Source: Limnofasciculus baicalensis BBK-W-15 (GTDB lineage Bacteria > Cyanobacteriota > Cyanobacteriia > Cyanobacteriales > Coleofasciculaceae). From it: a stretch of DNA of 42,985 nucleotides. Both the position numbers and the translations under genes were made by a program. Shown piece after piece: positions 16,130 through 23,553 of the stretch. Below the pieces are notes generated by a model. That model worked only from the letters and a program-made list of their open reading frames with translations. It was not told the DNA's origin and did no database searches. How positions within the stretch are numbered: position 1 is the stretch's first letter; every line of letters begins with the position of its first letter. The stretch covers positions 1-42,985 of the forward strand of contig NZ_JAMZMM010000008.1 in the NCBI RefSeq assembly GCF_024178385.1. Reading direction: 5' to 3'.

Positions 16130-17278
16130 TTAAGCATCGACAATCCAATCCACTTGATAGGCTTCAGTAATATCTGGAATGTCTAAGCGCTCGCGCATTC
16201 GCTCTATTACGGCTTCTGGTACCATTGTAGAACGAGAACGATTCCGTTGTAATAATTCTTGCCAATCTACTTCCAAATAAACAATGCGAATTCTGCCGTG
16301 GTAAGCTGAAAATAGGTTAACTAGAGAACAACGTAATTGCCGAGAAATATTGCTTGCATTCCATACAAAAGATTTTCCAGCTCTCATGTACTCCTTTGCT
16401 GTTGCTTTGGCTCTATCCACTACTGGCGCTTGATCGTCTGTAGGTGAAACTTTCATGACTTTTCGCAATTCATCTAAAGATATTACTGTCCAATTCGGTA
16501 GATTTTTCTCAATCCAATAGTCTTTGCCAGATGCGGGTAATCCTGACATCATAATAACTTCAAATTTGGTATCGTCAAATGCCAGATAATTGGGATCGCC
16601 ATTCTCTTTTTGGAAATAGATAAATCGACTAAGATTCGAGGGAAACTGCCAGGGACTATTTAAGCAATTATTCTCTTGACAAAATTCAACAAAATACTCA
16701 ATTCGTTCCAATAATTGTCCTCGATCTTCACATTCACGCCCGCGCACATCAGCTTCTGCGAGTATTGCCAATAAATCGCATCGGATTAATTGACTGGCTT
16801 TAATTACAGCACGTTGAGGATTAGGTTTGTCCCAAAACCAAAGGGGTAAACTGCCATATTGTACCAAGGAAACTATTGCCTCTCGGTGTTGAAATGGTAC
16901 ATTCATTTCCCATGAAATTTGCCGCGCCATTTTTGCCCCCTGACGCACATGCCCTTTTGAGGTAATTCTGCCATCTGTTTCGATTTCAGTGGCAGCAGGT
17001 TTGGCGATATCGTGTAATAATGCGGCAGCAAATAGTATCGATCTTTCAGTAGGAGGTAATTCTTGCCAAGCGGGTAATGAAATTAATGCTTCACAGACTA
17101 AACGGGTATGGGTTAAAACATCTCCTTCAGCATGATAAAGGGGATCTTGGGGACAATTGGCAAGGGATTGTAGCCAATAAAATTTAGATTGAAGTGATGC
17201 CCAATCTAATGTCCAATTGGGAGGAGTTGGAGAGTAGGGAAATAACCAGGGTAGGGATTGAGAAATAGAGTAAGTCAT
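16130..17278 (-). CDS. HD-Pnk-type RNA/DNA end-healing enzyme (HD phosphoesterase + polynucleotide kinase)
   Basis: This 382-aa protein has two catalytic modules. Residues about 45-180 form an HD phosphohydrolase: His in THTRLV (57), the His-Asp pair in LLHDIAKP (89-90), His in SKGHVRQGAKMA (110) and Asp in AEADVRGRE (177). Residues about 240-380 form a P-loop kinase: GLPASGKD (246-253), SLDELRKVM with the likely base Asp (269), VWNASNISRQLR and a lid segment rich in Arg (LLQRNRSRS). The same order is known from HD-Pnk of Runella slithyformis, which removes 3' or 2',3'-cyclic phosphate with HD and phosphorylates a 5'-OH with the kinase. It lies 151 bases downstream of an RNA ligase gene, so the pair can heal and seal broken RNA. 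The link to that enzyme is from domain order, not a search. Confidence 0.85.
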   Translation of the reverse strand: MTYSISQSLPWLFPYSPTPPNWTLDWASLQSKFYWLQSLANCPQDPLYHAEGDVLTHTRLVCEALISLPAWQELPPTERSILFAAALLHDIAKPAATEIETDGRITSKGHVRQGAKMARQISWEMNVPFQHREAIVSLVQYGSLPLWFWDKPNPQRAVIKASQLIRCDLLAILAEADVRGRECEDRGQLLERIEYFVEFCQENNCLNSPWQFPSNLSRFIYFQKENGDPNYLAFDDTKFEVIMMSGLPASGKDYWIEKNLPNWTVISLDELRKVMKVSPTDDQAPVVDRAKATAKEYMRAGKSFVWNASNISRQLRCSLVNLFSAYHGRIRIVYLEVDWQELLQRNRSRSTMVPEAVIERMRERLDIPDITEAYQVDWIVDA

Positions 17279-17293
17279 GATATTGAAAATGGA

Positions 17294-17349
17294 GAATGGA
17301 ACAGCGGATGCCGTATCGGGCGGTGGGGAATGGAACAGCGGATGCCGTA
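17294..17349. repeat. Direct repeat, two 22-bp copies
   Basis: The 22-bp sequence starting GAATGGAACAGCGGATGCCG occurs at 17294-17315 and again at 17328-17349, a 34-bp period. It lies between the RNA ligase and HD-Pnk genes. It is followed by a half copy of the AGAAACCCGGTTTCT hairpin at 17349-17363. Confidence 0.8.
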
Positions 17350-17429
17350 GAAACCCGGTTTCTATCTACTTCACTAACCTAAAAAGCTTTGTCCATTTCT
17401 GTTTCTTGTTCCTAACTTATACAATAATT

Positions 17430-18218
17430 CTACTGAAATAAATCGACATCCGGACGAAGGAGATTAGGAATAATTGGACGATTTAGCCAATGCCCATCGG
17501 ATTGTTTGATTGTAGTTAAAAAGCTGGCACGGACATATTTATAACGTTCTTTGACTATTCCCTCCTCTTCTACTTTAATATATAAACCTTCCATTAGTGA
17601 ACTAGAATCAGTTTGGCTGAGACTTCGCTCTACATCTAATCCTCTTTCCTCACAAACTTGGCGGAATCTTTCTAAATGTCCGGATTGAATGTAATGAGAC
17701 TGAGTGAGTAATTGAGTGAGTTGTTTGTAGGAGTTAAGCTTACCTGAGAATAGTACGGGGACAGAAAGTAGGGGCAATCCGGCTAATAACTCGTTGCGAC
17801 GTTGGGTACTGAGAAACTGTTTCTGTTCCCAATCTAACAAATCGTATTCTAGAAAATAGTGGGGCAAGTAATCGTAGAATACAGTATGTTTAGCGTAGAG
17901 CCATTCTCCATATAAAATATAGCGACTACCCAAAACATCCCAAAAGGTTACGCTATGACTATATGCCCACTGTTTAAATAAATTAAAGTGCTTTTCTCTC
18001 TCTCCTCCAGTTAAATAATGACCGCGACTTTGCAAGCGCATTTGTCCATCGGTACTGAAACTAATAGCTGTGTTAGCACCATCTATTTTTTCTTCAACTA
18101 CTAAATATTTAGAGGCGATATTGCTAAAGGGGATGCTTTCTAAGTCTTCATCTCCTGGCTGCAATCGGGAGCCTTGAATATGAGGGGTGCGAGGGTATTT
18201 GTAAATTTGTTCCATCAT
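17430..18218 (-). CDS. ATP-dependent RNA ligase
   Basis: This 262-aa protein has the nucleotidyltransferase motifs of RNA ligases. Motif I is VEEKIDGANTAI with the AMP-accepting Lys at about 44. An Arg-Gly element follows (RLQSRGHYLTGGE). Motif III-like is ILYGEWLYAKHTVFYD (about 101-116). Motif IV is MEGLYIKVEEEG (about 208-219). Motif V is VKERYKYVRASF (about 221-232). It is close in size to compact bacterial RNA ligases and lacks an extra DNA-binding OB domain, which argues for RNA rather than DNA. It seals 3'-OH/5'-phosphate ends, which the HD-Pnk encoded next downstream can produce. It follows the TIGR03985 CRISPR regulator gene on the same strand after 193 bases of hairpin repeats. The first two codons are both ATG; no strong ribosome-binding site helps choose. 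Confidence 0.87.
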   Translation of the reverse strand: MMEQIYKYPRTPHIQGSRLQPGDEDLESIPFSNIASKYLVVEEKIDGANTAISFSTDGQMRLQSRGHYLTGGEREKHFNLFKQWAYSHSVTFWDVLGSRYILYGEWLYAKHTVFYDYLPHYFLEYDLLDWEQKQFLSTQRRNELLAGLPLLSVPVLFSGKLNSYKQLTQLLTQSHYIQSGHLERFRQVCEERGLDVERSLSQTDSSSLMEGLYIKVEEEGIVKERYKYVRASFLTTIKQSDGHWLNRPIIPNLLRPDVDLFQ

Positions 18219-18259
18219 CTGTAGCCAAAGTTAAAAGTTAAAAGATTACCCCCCTCACT

Positions 18260-18338
18260 CCCCCCTTATTAAGGGGGGAAGTAGGAATAAGGGGGGAAGT
18301 AGGATTTTTCCGACTCCCTCCCCTTAGTAAGGGGAGGG
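18260..18338. repeat. Two G/C hairpins between regulator and RNA ligase genes
   Basis: Two palindromes fill this gap. The first is CCCCCCTTATTAAGGGGGG (18260-18278). The second has 10-bp arms, CCCTCCCCTT and AAGGGGAGGG (18316-18338), around a 3-base loop. The plus strand then runs into a T-rich stretch. They resemble an interspersed cyanobacterial repeat and could attenuate read-through from the regulator gene into the ligase gene. Confidence 0.7.
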
Positions 18339-18411
18339 TTGGGGAGGGGTTTTATTTCTTTCGCAAGAGGTCTATTGTTTAATATTAGCCCCATCATCAT
18401 CTAATATGCCT

Positions 18412-19845
18412 TTAACTTCGATATGGGAATTTGTATTGATACCAAGTATTTTGACTATCTAGAGCGATTTCCTCTCGCAACTGGCAAGGTAACATAACTT
18501 CTACTTTTGCACCCAATGCTCGTAACCATCTAACTACATAATAGTCTGTAATTCGGTAATAGAGTTGGTAGTAGATATCGGTAGTGGGGCGATGGTGGAG
18601 AATTTGTAAAAGAGTATGTCGTTGTTGGGGATTAGGGGTGTATTGTTTGATTAATAGGGCGGCGCGATCGCAGTCTATAATGGTAAAGGTATGGTGGATA
18701 GCGATCCCCTCCATATAACTTTGATGAAAATCGCGATCGAATCGCAATATCATCAGCCCTATTTCTTTATAAAAATCACAGCCCCAAGCTTGTTTTAACA
18801 TAGTGTTGACGACTTTGGGAGTGGGTAAGCGATTTGCTAGATATTTTTCTCTTAATAATTGGGGAACGCGAGTATCTTGCCAATCCAGAGATTCTAGACG
18901 TTTAGAAATAATACGATCCAGGCGATATTTATACCAGTTGATTTCACCTCTAGGCGTGCTGCCATAGGCACAGAGATATTTAGCATGTTCCATAAAGTAA
19001 ATGCAAACGGGATAAACCACACACTCCTTAATTAGATTTTGATGAGCGCTGCGATAGGTTAGTAATAGAGGGCGAATTTCTCCGGAATCCCAAATTTCTT
19101 GCAATTCGCTTTGAATTTGATCCACCGTATCTTGGAGCGGACTAGATTCTGGGACAACATAATCCACGTACAAAAAGACGCGATTATTGTCTTCATCTAG
19201 TTCCTCTTCTGAAATTTGTTCGGCTAATACTGGAAAACTAGGATCGAGAAAACTAAACCTACCCAAGGCACTAGCTACATAAGCTTGTGCTTTAGGAGTT
19301 AAATTGGTATCAAGGCTATGGTTATTTGATTCGCTAACAATTGGCAAGATATTCGCACGGTGATACTGTTTACTCCTACCAGTCACATTGGTTAGCCGTT
19401 GCAGCCAATTGCGACTGATTAATAAATCAAAATCGCTCTGAAGCGATTTGCGAACCTGAGCAAATAGTCGTTCTTCTAAAAGCTGTTCTATGTCAGAATT
19501 AGGAATAGGAACTTGTTTTTGTAAAGAATGTTGCCACTGGGCAATATCCACTTCATAATCCGATAACCATTGCTTAGTTTTTTTATTACAAGCACAATTG
19601 GAGTCTTGATGATTTTCGATATCTTCCTGCTTTTCATCCTGATGATTTTCAGTAAAGAAAGCTTTGCGCCAATCTGTATAGGTAAAGGAATTGGGCAGAG
19701 CAAGATATCCATCATCGCTGTAAAGCCAACGTAATAATACCCAGAGTCGCACCGCACGGGTAAGATTCTGGCTTTGCTCTAGTGCGCCCTTAGCGAGTTT
19801 TTGTAGTAGCGCTGGTTTTGGAGGGGTGTGAAAGGTTATATCCAC
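18412..19845 (-). CDS. CRISPR-associated TIGR03985-type protein, WYL-like regulator
   Basis: This 477-aa protein matches by memory the cyanobacterial TIGR03985 CRISPR-associated family. The N-terminal third is helical (PALLQKLAKGALEQSQNL, then AVRLWVLLRWLYSD) and contains a hydrophilic insertion with a duplicated ENHQD and two Cys. The C-terminal half contains EINWYKYRLDRI, the Tyr/Arg-rich element of WYL ligand-binding domains. WYL proteins near CRISPR loci have been described as regulators of crRNA or cas expression, and at least one binds DNA. It is divergent from the type III-D operon, separated by 75 bases that hold a perfect 8-8-8 palindrome. It probably controls the operon and perhaps itself. 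The RNA ligase and HD-Pnk genes follow on the same strand. The start at 19845 is the first ATG. Confidence 0.78.
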   Translation of the reverse strand: MDITFHTPPKPALLQKLAKGALEQSQNLTRAVRLWVLLRWLYSDDGYLALPNSFTYTDWRKAFFTENHQDEKQEDIENHQDSNCACNKKTKQWLSDYEVDIAQWQHSLQKQVPIPNSDIEQLLEERLFAQVRKSLQSDFDLLISRNWLQRLTNVTGRSKQYHRANILPIVSESNNHSLDTNLTPKAQAYVASALGRFSFLDPSFPVLAEQISEEELDEDNNRVFLYVDYVVPESSPLQDTVDQIQSELQEIWDSGEIRPLLLTYRSAHQNLIKECVVYPVCIYFMEHAKYLCAYGSTPRGEINWYKYRLDRIISKRLESLDWQDTRVPQLLREKYLANRLPTPKVVNTMLKQAWGCDFYKEIGLMILRFDRDFHQSYMEGIAIHHTFTIIDCDRAALLIKQYTPNPQQRHTLLQILHHRPTTDIYYQLYYRITDYYVVRWLRALGAKVEVMLPCQLREEIALDSQNTWYQYKFPYRS

Positions 19846-19887
19846 TGTCGGTTTAGGAATTTATCGTGTGGTTTCTAGGGTAGCAAG

Positions 19888-19911
19888 TATCGGAAGGGGG
19901 GTATTCCGATA
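19888..19911. promoter_or_regulatory. Candidate operator: TATCGGAA-8-TTCCGATA palindrome
   Basis: A perfect inverted repeat of TATCGGAA (19888-19895) and TTCCGATA (19904-19911) is separated by an 8-base spacer GGGGGGTA. It ends nine bases before the CARF gene start and lies 43 bases from the start of the divergent regulator gene. A site so placed would block transcription or translation start of the effector operon. The TIGR03985 protein is the obvious candidate ligand, by inference only. Confidence 0.6.
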
Positions 19912-19920
19912 GGTGTAATA

Positions 19921-21258
19921 ATGGGGGAGACAGTTGAGAAGGATGGACAAACTAGCTTTATGAGTACATCTGAGTTTGATAAGTACAAAGTTGATCATCT
20001 GTTTTTGCTGATTGGCGAGAATCCTTTGCCAAATTATGTGGCGGCTAGGCTTTTGTTAAATAACGGCGGTACGCCCTATCTTGTGTATACAAGCGGTACA
20101 GACAAGTCAGCAAAACGTCTGCAAACAATATTGAAGAATGAGCCAATTGGGTTAAAGGAGGCTCAACTTGTAGCACTTAATGATTACGAATCCGATGCTT
20201 ATCACATTCAAAAAGAAATTCGTGACAAGTTAAACACTATAACCAATGGAACCATTGGATTAAATTATACTGGTGGTACGAAAGCGATGGCTGTACACGC
20301 TTACAGAACAGTTTTCAGTGAGTGTCCCGACACTGTTTTTAGTTATCTCGATCCGCGTAGATTGGAGATGTGTATTGATCGAGAAAATGCCCCCCGTATT
20401 CCTATTAAAGTTAAACCTGCATTAGTGCCAGTAAAACTTGCTAAAATTTTCCAGATACATGGATGGATGTGGAAAGACAAGTCAGAGCCTATTGATAAGC
20501 CAGAATTACCTGAAGCCGCCAAAGCTTTTGCTGCGTTTCATAACAACGGTGAGTTAGTAAATTTATGGCGTGATTGGTGTAATGAAGTTTTGCGAAAAGT
20601 AGCCCGAGATGAAAAAGATAAAAACAAATGGAAAAAGGAAACTAAGCTAACAGAGCTTTCTACTTTGAGCATAGAGAAGCTGAAGTCGAAGGAAGGGATC
20701 ATGAGTAACTTGATTCATTTAGGAGTTGTGGGTGAGGATTTATCACTTCAGGCTATCAAAGAGAAAGGACTCCAAAGCTTAGAAGCTGCCTGTAAATGGT
20801 TAGACGGCGAATGGTTAGAGCATTATGTTTTACAGCAAGTGCAAGAAATTCCTGAAGACTTATCTATTCACGATAGCGCTACTTCATTTTGGATTCGGAA
20901 TCCAATCGATCCTAAAAATACTAAATTTCAGTTTGATGTTGCCTTCATGCGAGGATATCAACTCTTTGCGATCTCTTGTACAACTATCGCCCGCAAATCT
21001 GATTGCAAATTGAAGCTATTTGAAGCTTACATCAGAGCGCGACAACTGGGTGGAGACGAAGCGCGAGTTGCACTAGTCTGTTGTGCTAGCGAGAAAGATG
21101 TGAATGCCCTTGAAACAGAAATTGTAAATGTTTTTAATCCTGCTCCAGAAAGTGGAAAAAGAGATCGCAAAATAGCCGTATTTGGACGGGAGGATCTCAT
21201 CGATTTATCGAGCAAGATTGAAGCATGGGTTAAGCAAAACGATAAGGATGCAAGATGA
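19921..21258 (+). CDS. CARF-domain protein with degenerate PD-(D/E)XK nuclease-like domain (Card1/Can2-like)
   Basis: This 445-aa protein heads the type III-D operon. The N-terminal CARF-like domain has the ligand-loop motifs LIGENPLPNYVAA (about 30-42) and LNYTGGTKAMAVHAY (about 114-128), which bind cyclic oligoadenylate in this family. The C-terminus aligns with the DUF1887/Card1 nuclease: Glu in LDGEWLEHYV (300), Asp in FQFDVAFMRGYQLFAISCTT (339), then ARQLGGDEARVALV. Where Card1 has Glu-x-Lys, this protein has Ser352-Cys-Thr354. Cleavage may use a different residue (Lys363 or Lys365 in CKLKLFEAY), or the protein may signal without cleaving. I kept the ATG at 19921 because AGGTG precedes it. 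An ATG at 19960 is an alternative. The stop overlaps the cas10 start by ATGA. Confidence 0.82.
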   Translation: MGETVEKDGQTSFMSTSEFDKYKVDHLFLLIGENPLPNYVAARLLLNNGGTPYLVYTSGTDKSAKRLQTILKNEPIGLKEAQLVALNDYESDAYHIQKEIRDKLNTITNGTIGLNYTGGTKAMAVHAYRTVFSECPDTVFSYLDPRRLEMCIDRENAPRIPIKVKPALVPVKLAKIFQIHGWMWKDKSEPIDKPELPEAAKAFAAFHNNGELVNLWRDWCNEVLRKVARDEKDKNKWKKETKLTELSTLSIEKLKSKEGIMSNLIHLGVVGEDLSLQAIKEKGLQSLEAACKWLDGEWLEHYVLQQVQEIPEDLSIHDSATSFWIRNPIDPKNTKFQFDVAFMRGYQLFAISCTTIARKSDCKLKLFEAYIRARQLGGDEARVALVCCASEKDVNALETEIVNVFNPAPESGKRDRKIAVFGREDLIDLSSKIEAWVKQNDKDAR

Positions 21259-22922
21259 AAAAGTTTACTGTCACTGTACTAGACACCACTGGAATTCAAC
21301 CCTACATTTTTGGAAGTAACCGTCTGCGCGAAAATATTGGTGCATCCTACCTAGTCTCTCAAGCAACGGACAACTGGGCGAGAAATGCTTTAGATACATT
21401 GAAAGCAAAGATAAAGCAAAAAATTTACGCTTTCGCTCCTGAAAAACATCAACCAGATGCCAAACCGCGCATCGAAGATGATGAATTAGCTGCTGAATTA
21501 GTTTATGCGGGTGGTGGCAATACAATCTTGCTATTTTCAGACAAGCAATATGCGGTGGAATTTACTCAAATTTTGAGCAAGCGAATCTTAGAAGAAGCAC
21601 CAGGAATTAATCTTGTAGCTGTTCATCAAGAGTTTGATTGGAATACTGAATCTCTCTATAAGGTGGTTCAGAATTTGATGAAAAATGACTTGGATGCAAA
21701 AAAGCGAAGTCGGATACCCTCTGCACCATTGCTAGGTTTGGGTGTGACTGCAACTTGTCGATCGACTCAGTTAGTCGCTGTAGGTGAAAGTGAAAAATTT
21801 GAAGATGATGAACCCTATCTTATTTCAACAGAGATTGATGCAAAACTCAAAGTGGTTCGTCAAGCTAACGATCACCTGCAAAAAATGTTTGCCACTTCTT
21901 TAGGTTCGTATGAATTCCCTCTAAGAACAGATAAGATGGGTCGTTCAGAAGGGGATTCCAGCTATGTTGCTGTTATTCATGCTGATGGTAATGGTATGGG
22001 AAAACGCTTTCAAAAATTTGGCGAAAAGCTGTCTAACCGCAACTACATTATCGCCATGCGTCAACTTTCCCACAGCGTTAATCAGGCTGGTATCAATGCA
22101 CTAAAAAAAGTAGTAGAGATACTGGTTAATTCCATTAAGGTAGATACCGATGGGAAAAGAAAGGTAAAGGGACATTTTGAAATCAAAGATAATTACTTAC
22201 CATTCCGTCCTCTAGTTTATGGTGGTGATGATGTCACCTTTGTTTGTGATGGACGCTTGGGACTAGAACTGGCGGCTATTTATCTTGAAGAACTTGCAAA
22301 ACCAATTGCAGATGGTAAGGATATTAAAGCTTGTGCGGGAATTTGTGTTGTCAAAACTCACTATCCCTTTGCACGGGCTTATCAATTGAGTGAAGACTTA
22401 TGTCGAAAAGCTAAAAGCTTTGTTAAAGATGAGAAAAAATTGGGCAAAGAAGATTTTTCGGCTTTAGACTGGCATTTGGCAGCTAGTGGCTTAATTGGTT
22501 CAATTTCGGAAATTCGCGATCGCGAATTTCAAGTACCCGCAGGTAGTTTATCAATGCGACCTATCAGTTTAAAAAAAGAAATCGATAGCGATTGGCGTAC
22601 TTGGCAAGGTTTTACCAAAGTAGTCAAGCACTTAAATGAAGATGAAGATTGGAAAGGTCGTCGTAATAAGGTGATTGCCTTACGAGATGTACTGCGTCAA
22701 GGAATTGAAGCAACTCAGAAGTTTCTCAAAAACTACAGAATAAAGGATGAGCAACTGCCAACTTTCCCAGAATTTAGCGGTCAAAGTAAAAGTTTAGCTG
22801 AGAAAGGTTGGTTGAATGGAGTTTGTGGTTATTTTGATGCCATTGAAGCGATGGACTTTTATATCTCATTGAGGGAAGAATCAGATGCCGATTTACAGAC
22901 TGAAAATAAAACTACTGAGTGA
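21255..22922 (+). CDS. cas10: Cas10 (type III-D), no HD domain, GGDD cyclase motif intact
   Basis: This 555-aa protein is the large subunit of a type III effector. It opens directly with the palm-type start TTGIQPYIFGSNRLRENIGA, where other Cas10 proteins carry an N-terminal HD nuclease, so it should not cut single-stranded DNA. Palm 1 shows AGGGNTILLF (about 85-94). Palm 2 shows VIHADGNGMGKRF (about 240-252) and VYGGDDVTFV (about 321-330). GGDD is the catalytic motif for cyclic oligoadenylate synthesis. The zinc-finger cysteines usual between the palms are missing; only one Cys lies in that region. It overlaps the CARF gene by 4 bases and the next gene by 38 bases in another frame. Signalling rather than DNA cleavage is its likely output. 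Confidence 0.9.
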   Translation: MKKFTVTVLDTTGIQPYIFGSNRLRENIGASYLVSQATDNWARNALDTLKAKIKQKIYAFAPEKHQPDAKPRIEDDELAAELVYAGGGNTILLFSDKQYAVEFTQILSKRILEEAPGINLVAVHQEFDWNTESLYKVVQNLMKNDLDAKKRSRIPSAPLLGLGVTATCRSTQLVAVGESEKFEDDEPYLISTEIDAKLKVVRQANDHLQKMFATSLGSYEFPLRTDKMGRSEGDSSYVAVIHADGNGMGKRFQKFGEKLSNRNYIIAMRQLSHSVNQAGINALKKVVEILVNSIKVDTDGKRKVKGHFEIKDNYLPFRPLVYGGDDVTFVCDGRLGLELAAIYLEELAKPIADGKDIKACAGICVVKTHYPFARAYQLSEDLCRKAKSFVKDEKKLGKEDFSALDWHLAASGLIGSISEIRDREFQVPAGSLSMRPISLKKEIDSDWRTWQGFTKVVKHLNEDEDWKGRRNKVIALRDVLRQGIEATQKFLKNYRIKDEQLPTFPEFSGQSKSLAEKGWLNGVCGYFDAIEAMDFYISLREESDADLQTENKTTE

Positions 22923-23553
22923 TACAACATTTGGACGGGGAGATGGAGTCGCAGGTTTAATTGACCAAGAAGTCGAACACGATCCTTTTGGTTTTCCGTA
23001 CTTGCGGGGACGTACTCTCAAGGGATTGCTGAGTGAAGAATGCGATAACTTAATTGCAATCTTGACTAATCATAAACAGGATTGGGAAAGAGTTGCTTGC
23101 AAGCTATTTGGGACTTTGGGGAGTACCATAGGGACAATGGGAGCAGTTCATGTTGGTGACGCTTGTTTGCCAGAAGATTTACGTCAAGCTGTTGCTTTCC
23201 AAATTGAGGACAAAACTTTAACAAAAACAGAGGTACTTGATTCCCTAACAACTATCCGCCGTCAAACTTCTATCAACTCACAATCCGGTACATCGGATGA
23301 GGGGAGTTTGCGTTCATTTCGTGTAGTTTTGCGCGACATTTGTTTCACTGCTGACTTAATTTTTGAGAAGATACCAAGTGATGAAATGCTATCACTTGTA
23401 GCTGTGGGTTCGCTAGCACTTCGGCACTTGGGTAGCGGACGCAATCGAGGTCGCGGTCATGTTCAATGTACCCTATACGACTCGGAAGGTAATGACGTTA
23501 CCCATCAATATGCTAACTATTTTGGTCAGGAAATCAAGGAGAAAGTTGGATGA
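22885..23553 (+). CDS. cas7: Cas7/Csm3-like RAMP, stand-alone (type III-D)
   Basis: This 222-aa single RRM-fold RAMP forms part of the crRNA backbone. It carries the Cas7 active-site segment EVEHDPFGFPYLRGRTLKG (about 29-47). Asp33 corresponds to the residue that cuts target RNA in Csm3-type subunits. A glycine-rich loop HLGSGRNRGRG (181-191) and a thumb-like segment (IRRQTSINSQSG) are visible. The ATG lies 38 bases inside cas10 with GAGG upstream, implying coupled translation. Its stop overlaps the Csx10 start by ATGA. In the structurally studied Synechocystis III-Dv complex this Cas7 is fused to Cas5 and Cas11. Here it is a separate protein. Confidence 0.85.
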   Translation: MPIYRLKIKLLSDTTFGRGDGVAGLIDQEVEHDPFGFPYLRGRTLKGLLSEECDNLIAILTNHKQDWERVACKLFGTLGSTIGTMGAVHVGDACLPEDLRQAVAFQIEDKTLTKTEVLDSLTTIRRQTSINSQSGTSDEGSLRSFRVVLRDICFTADLIFEKIPSDEMLSLVAVGSLALRHLGSGRNRGRGHVQCTLYDSEGNDVTHQYANYFGQEIKEKVG

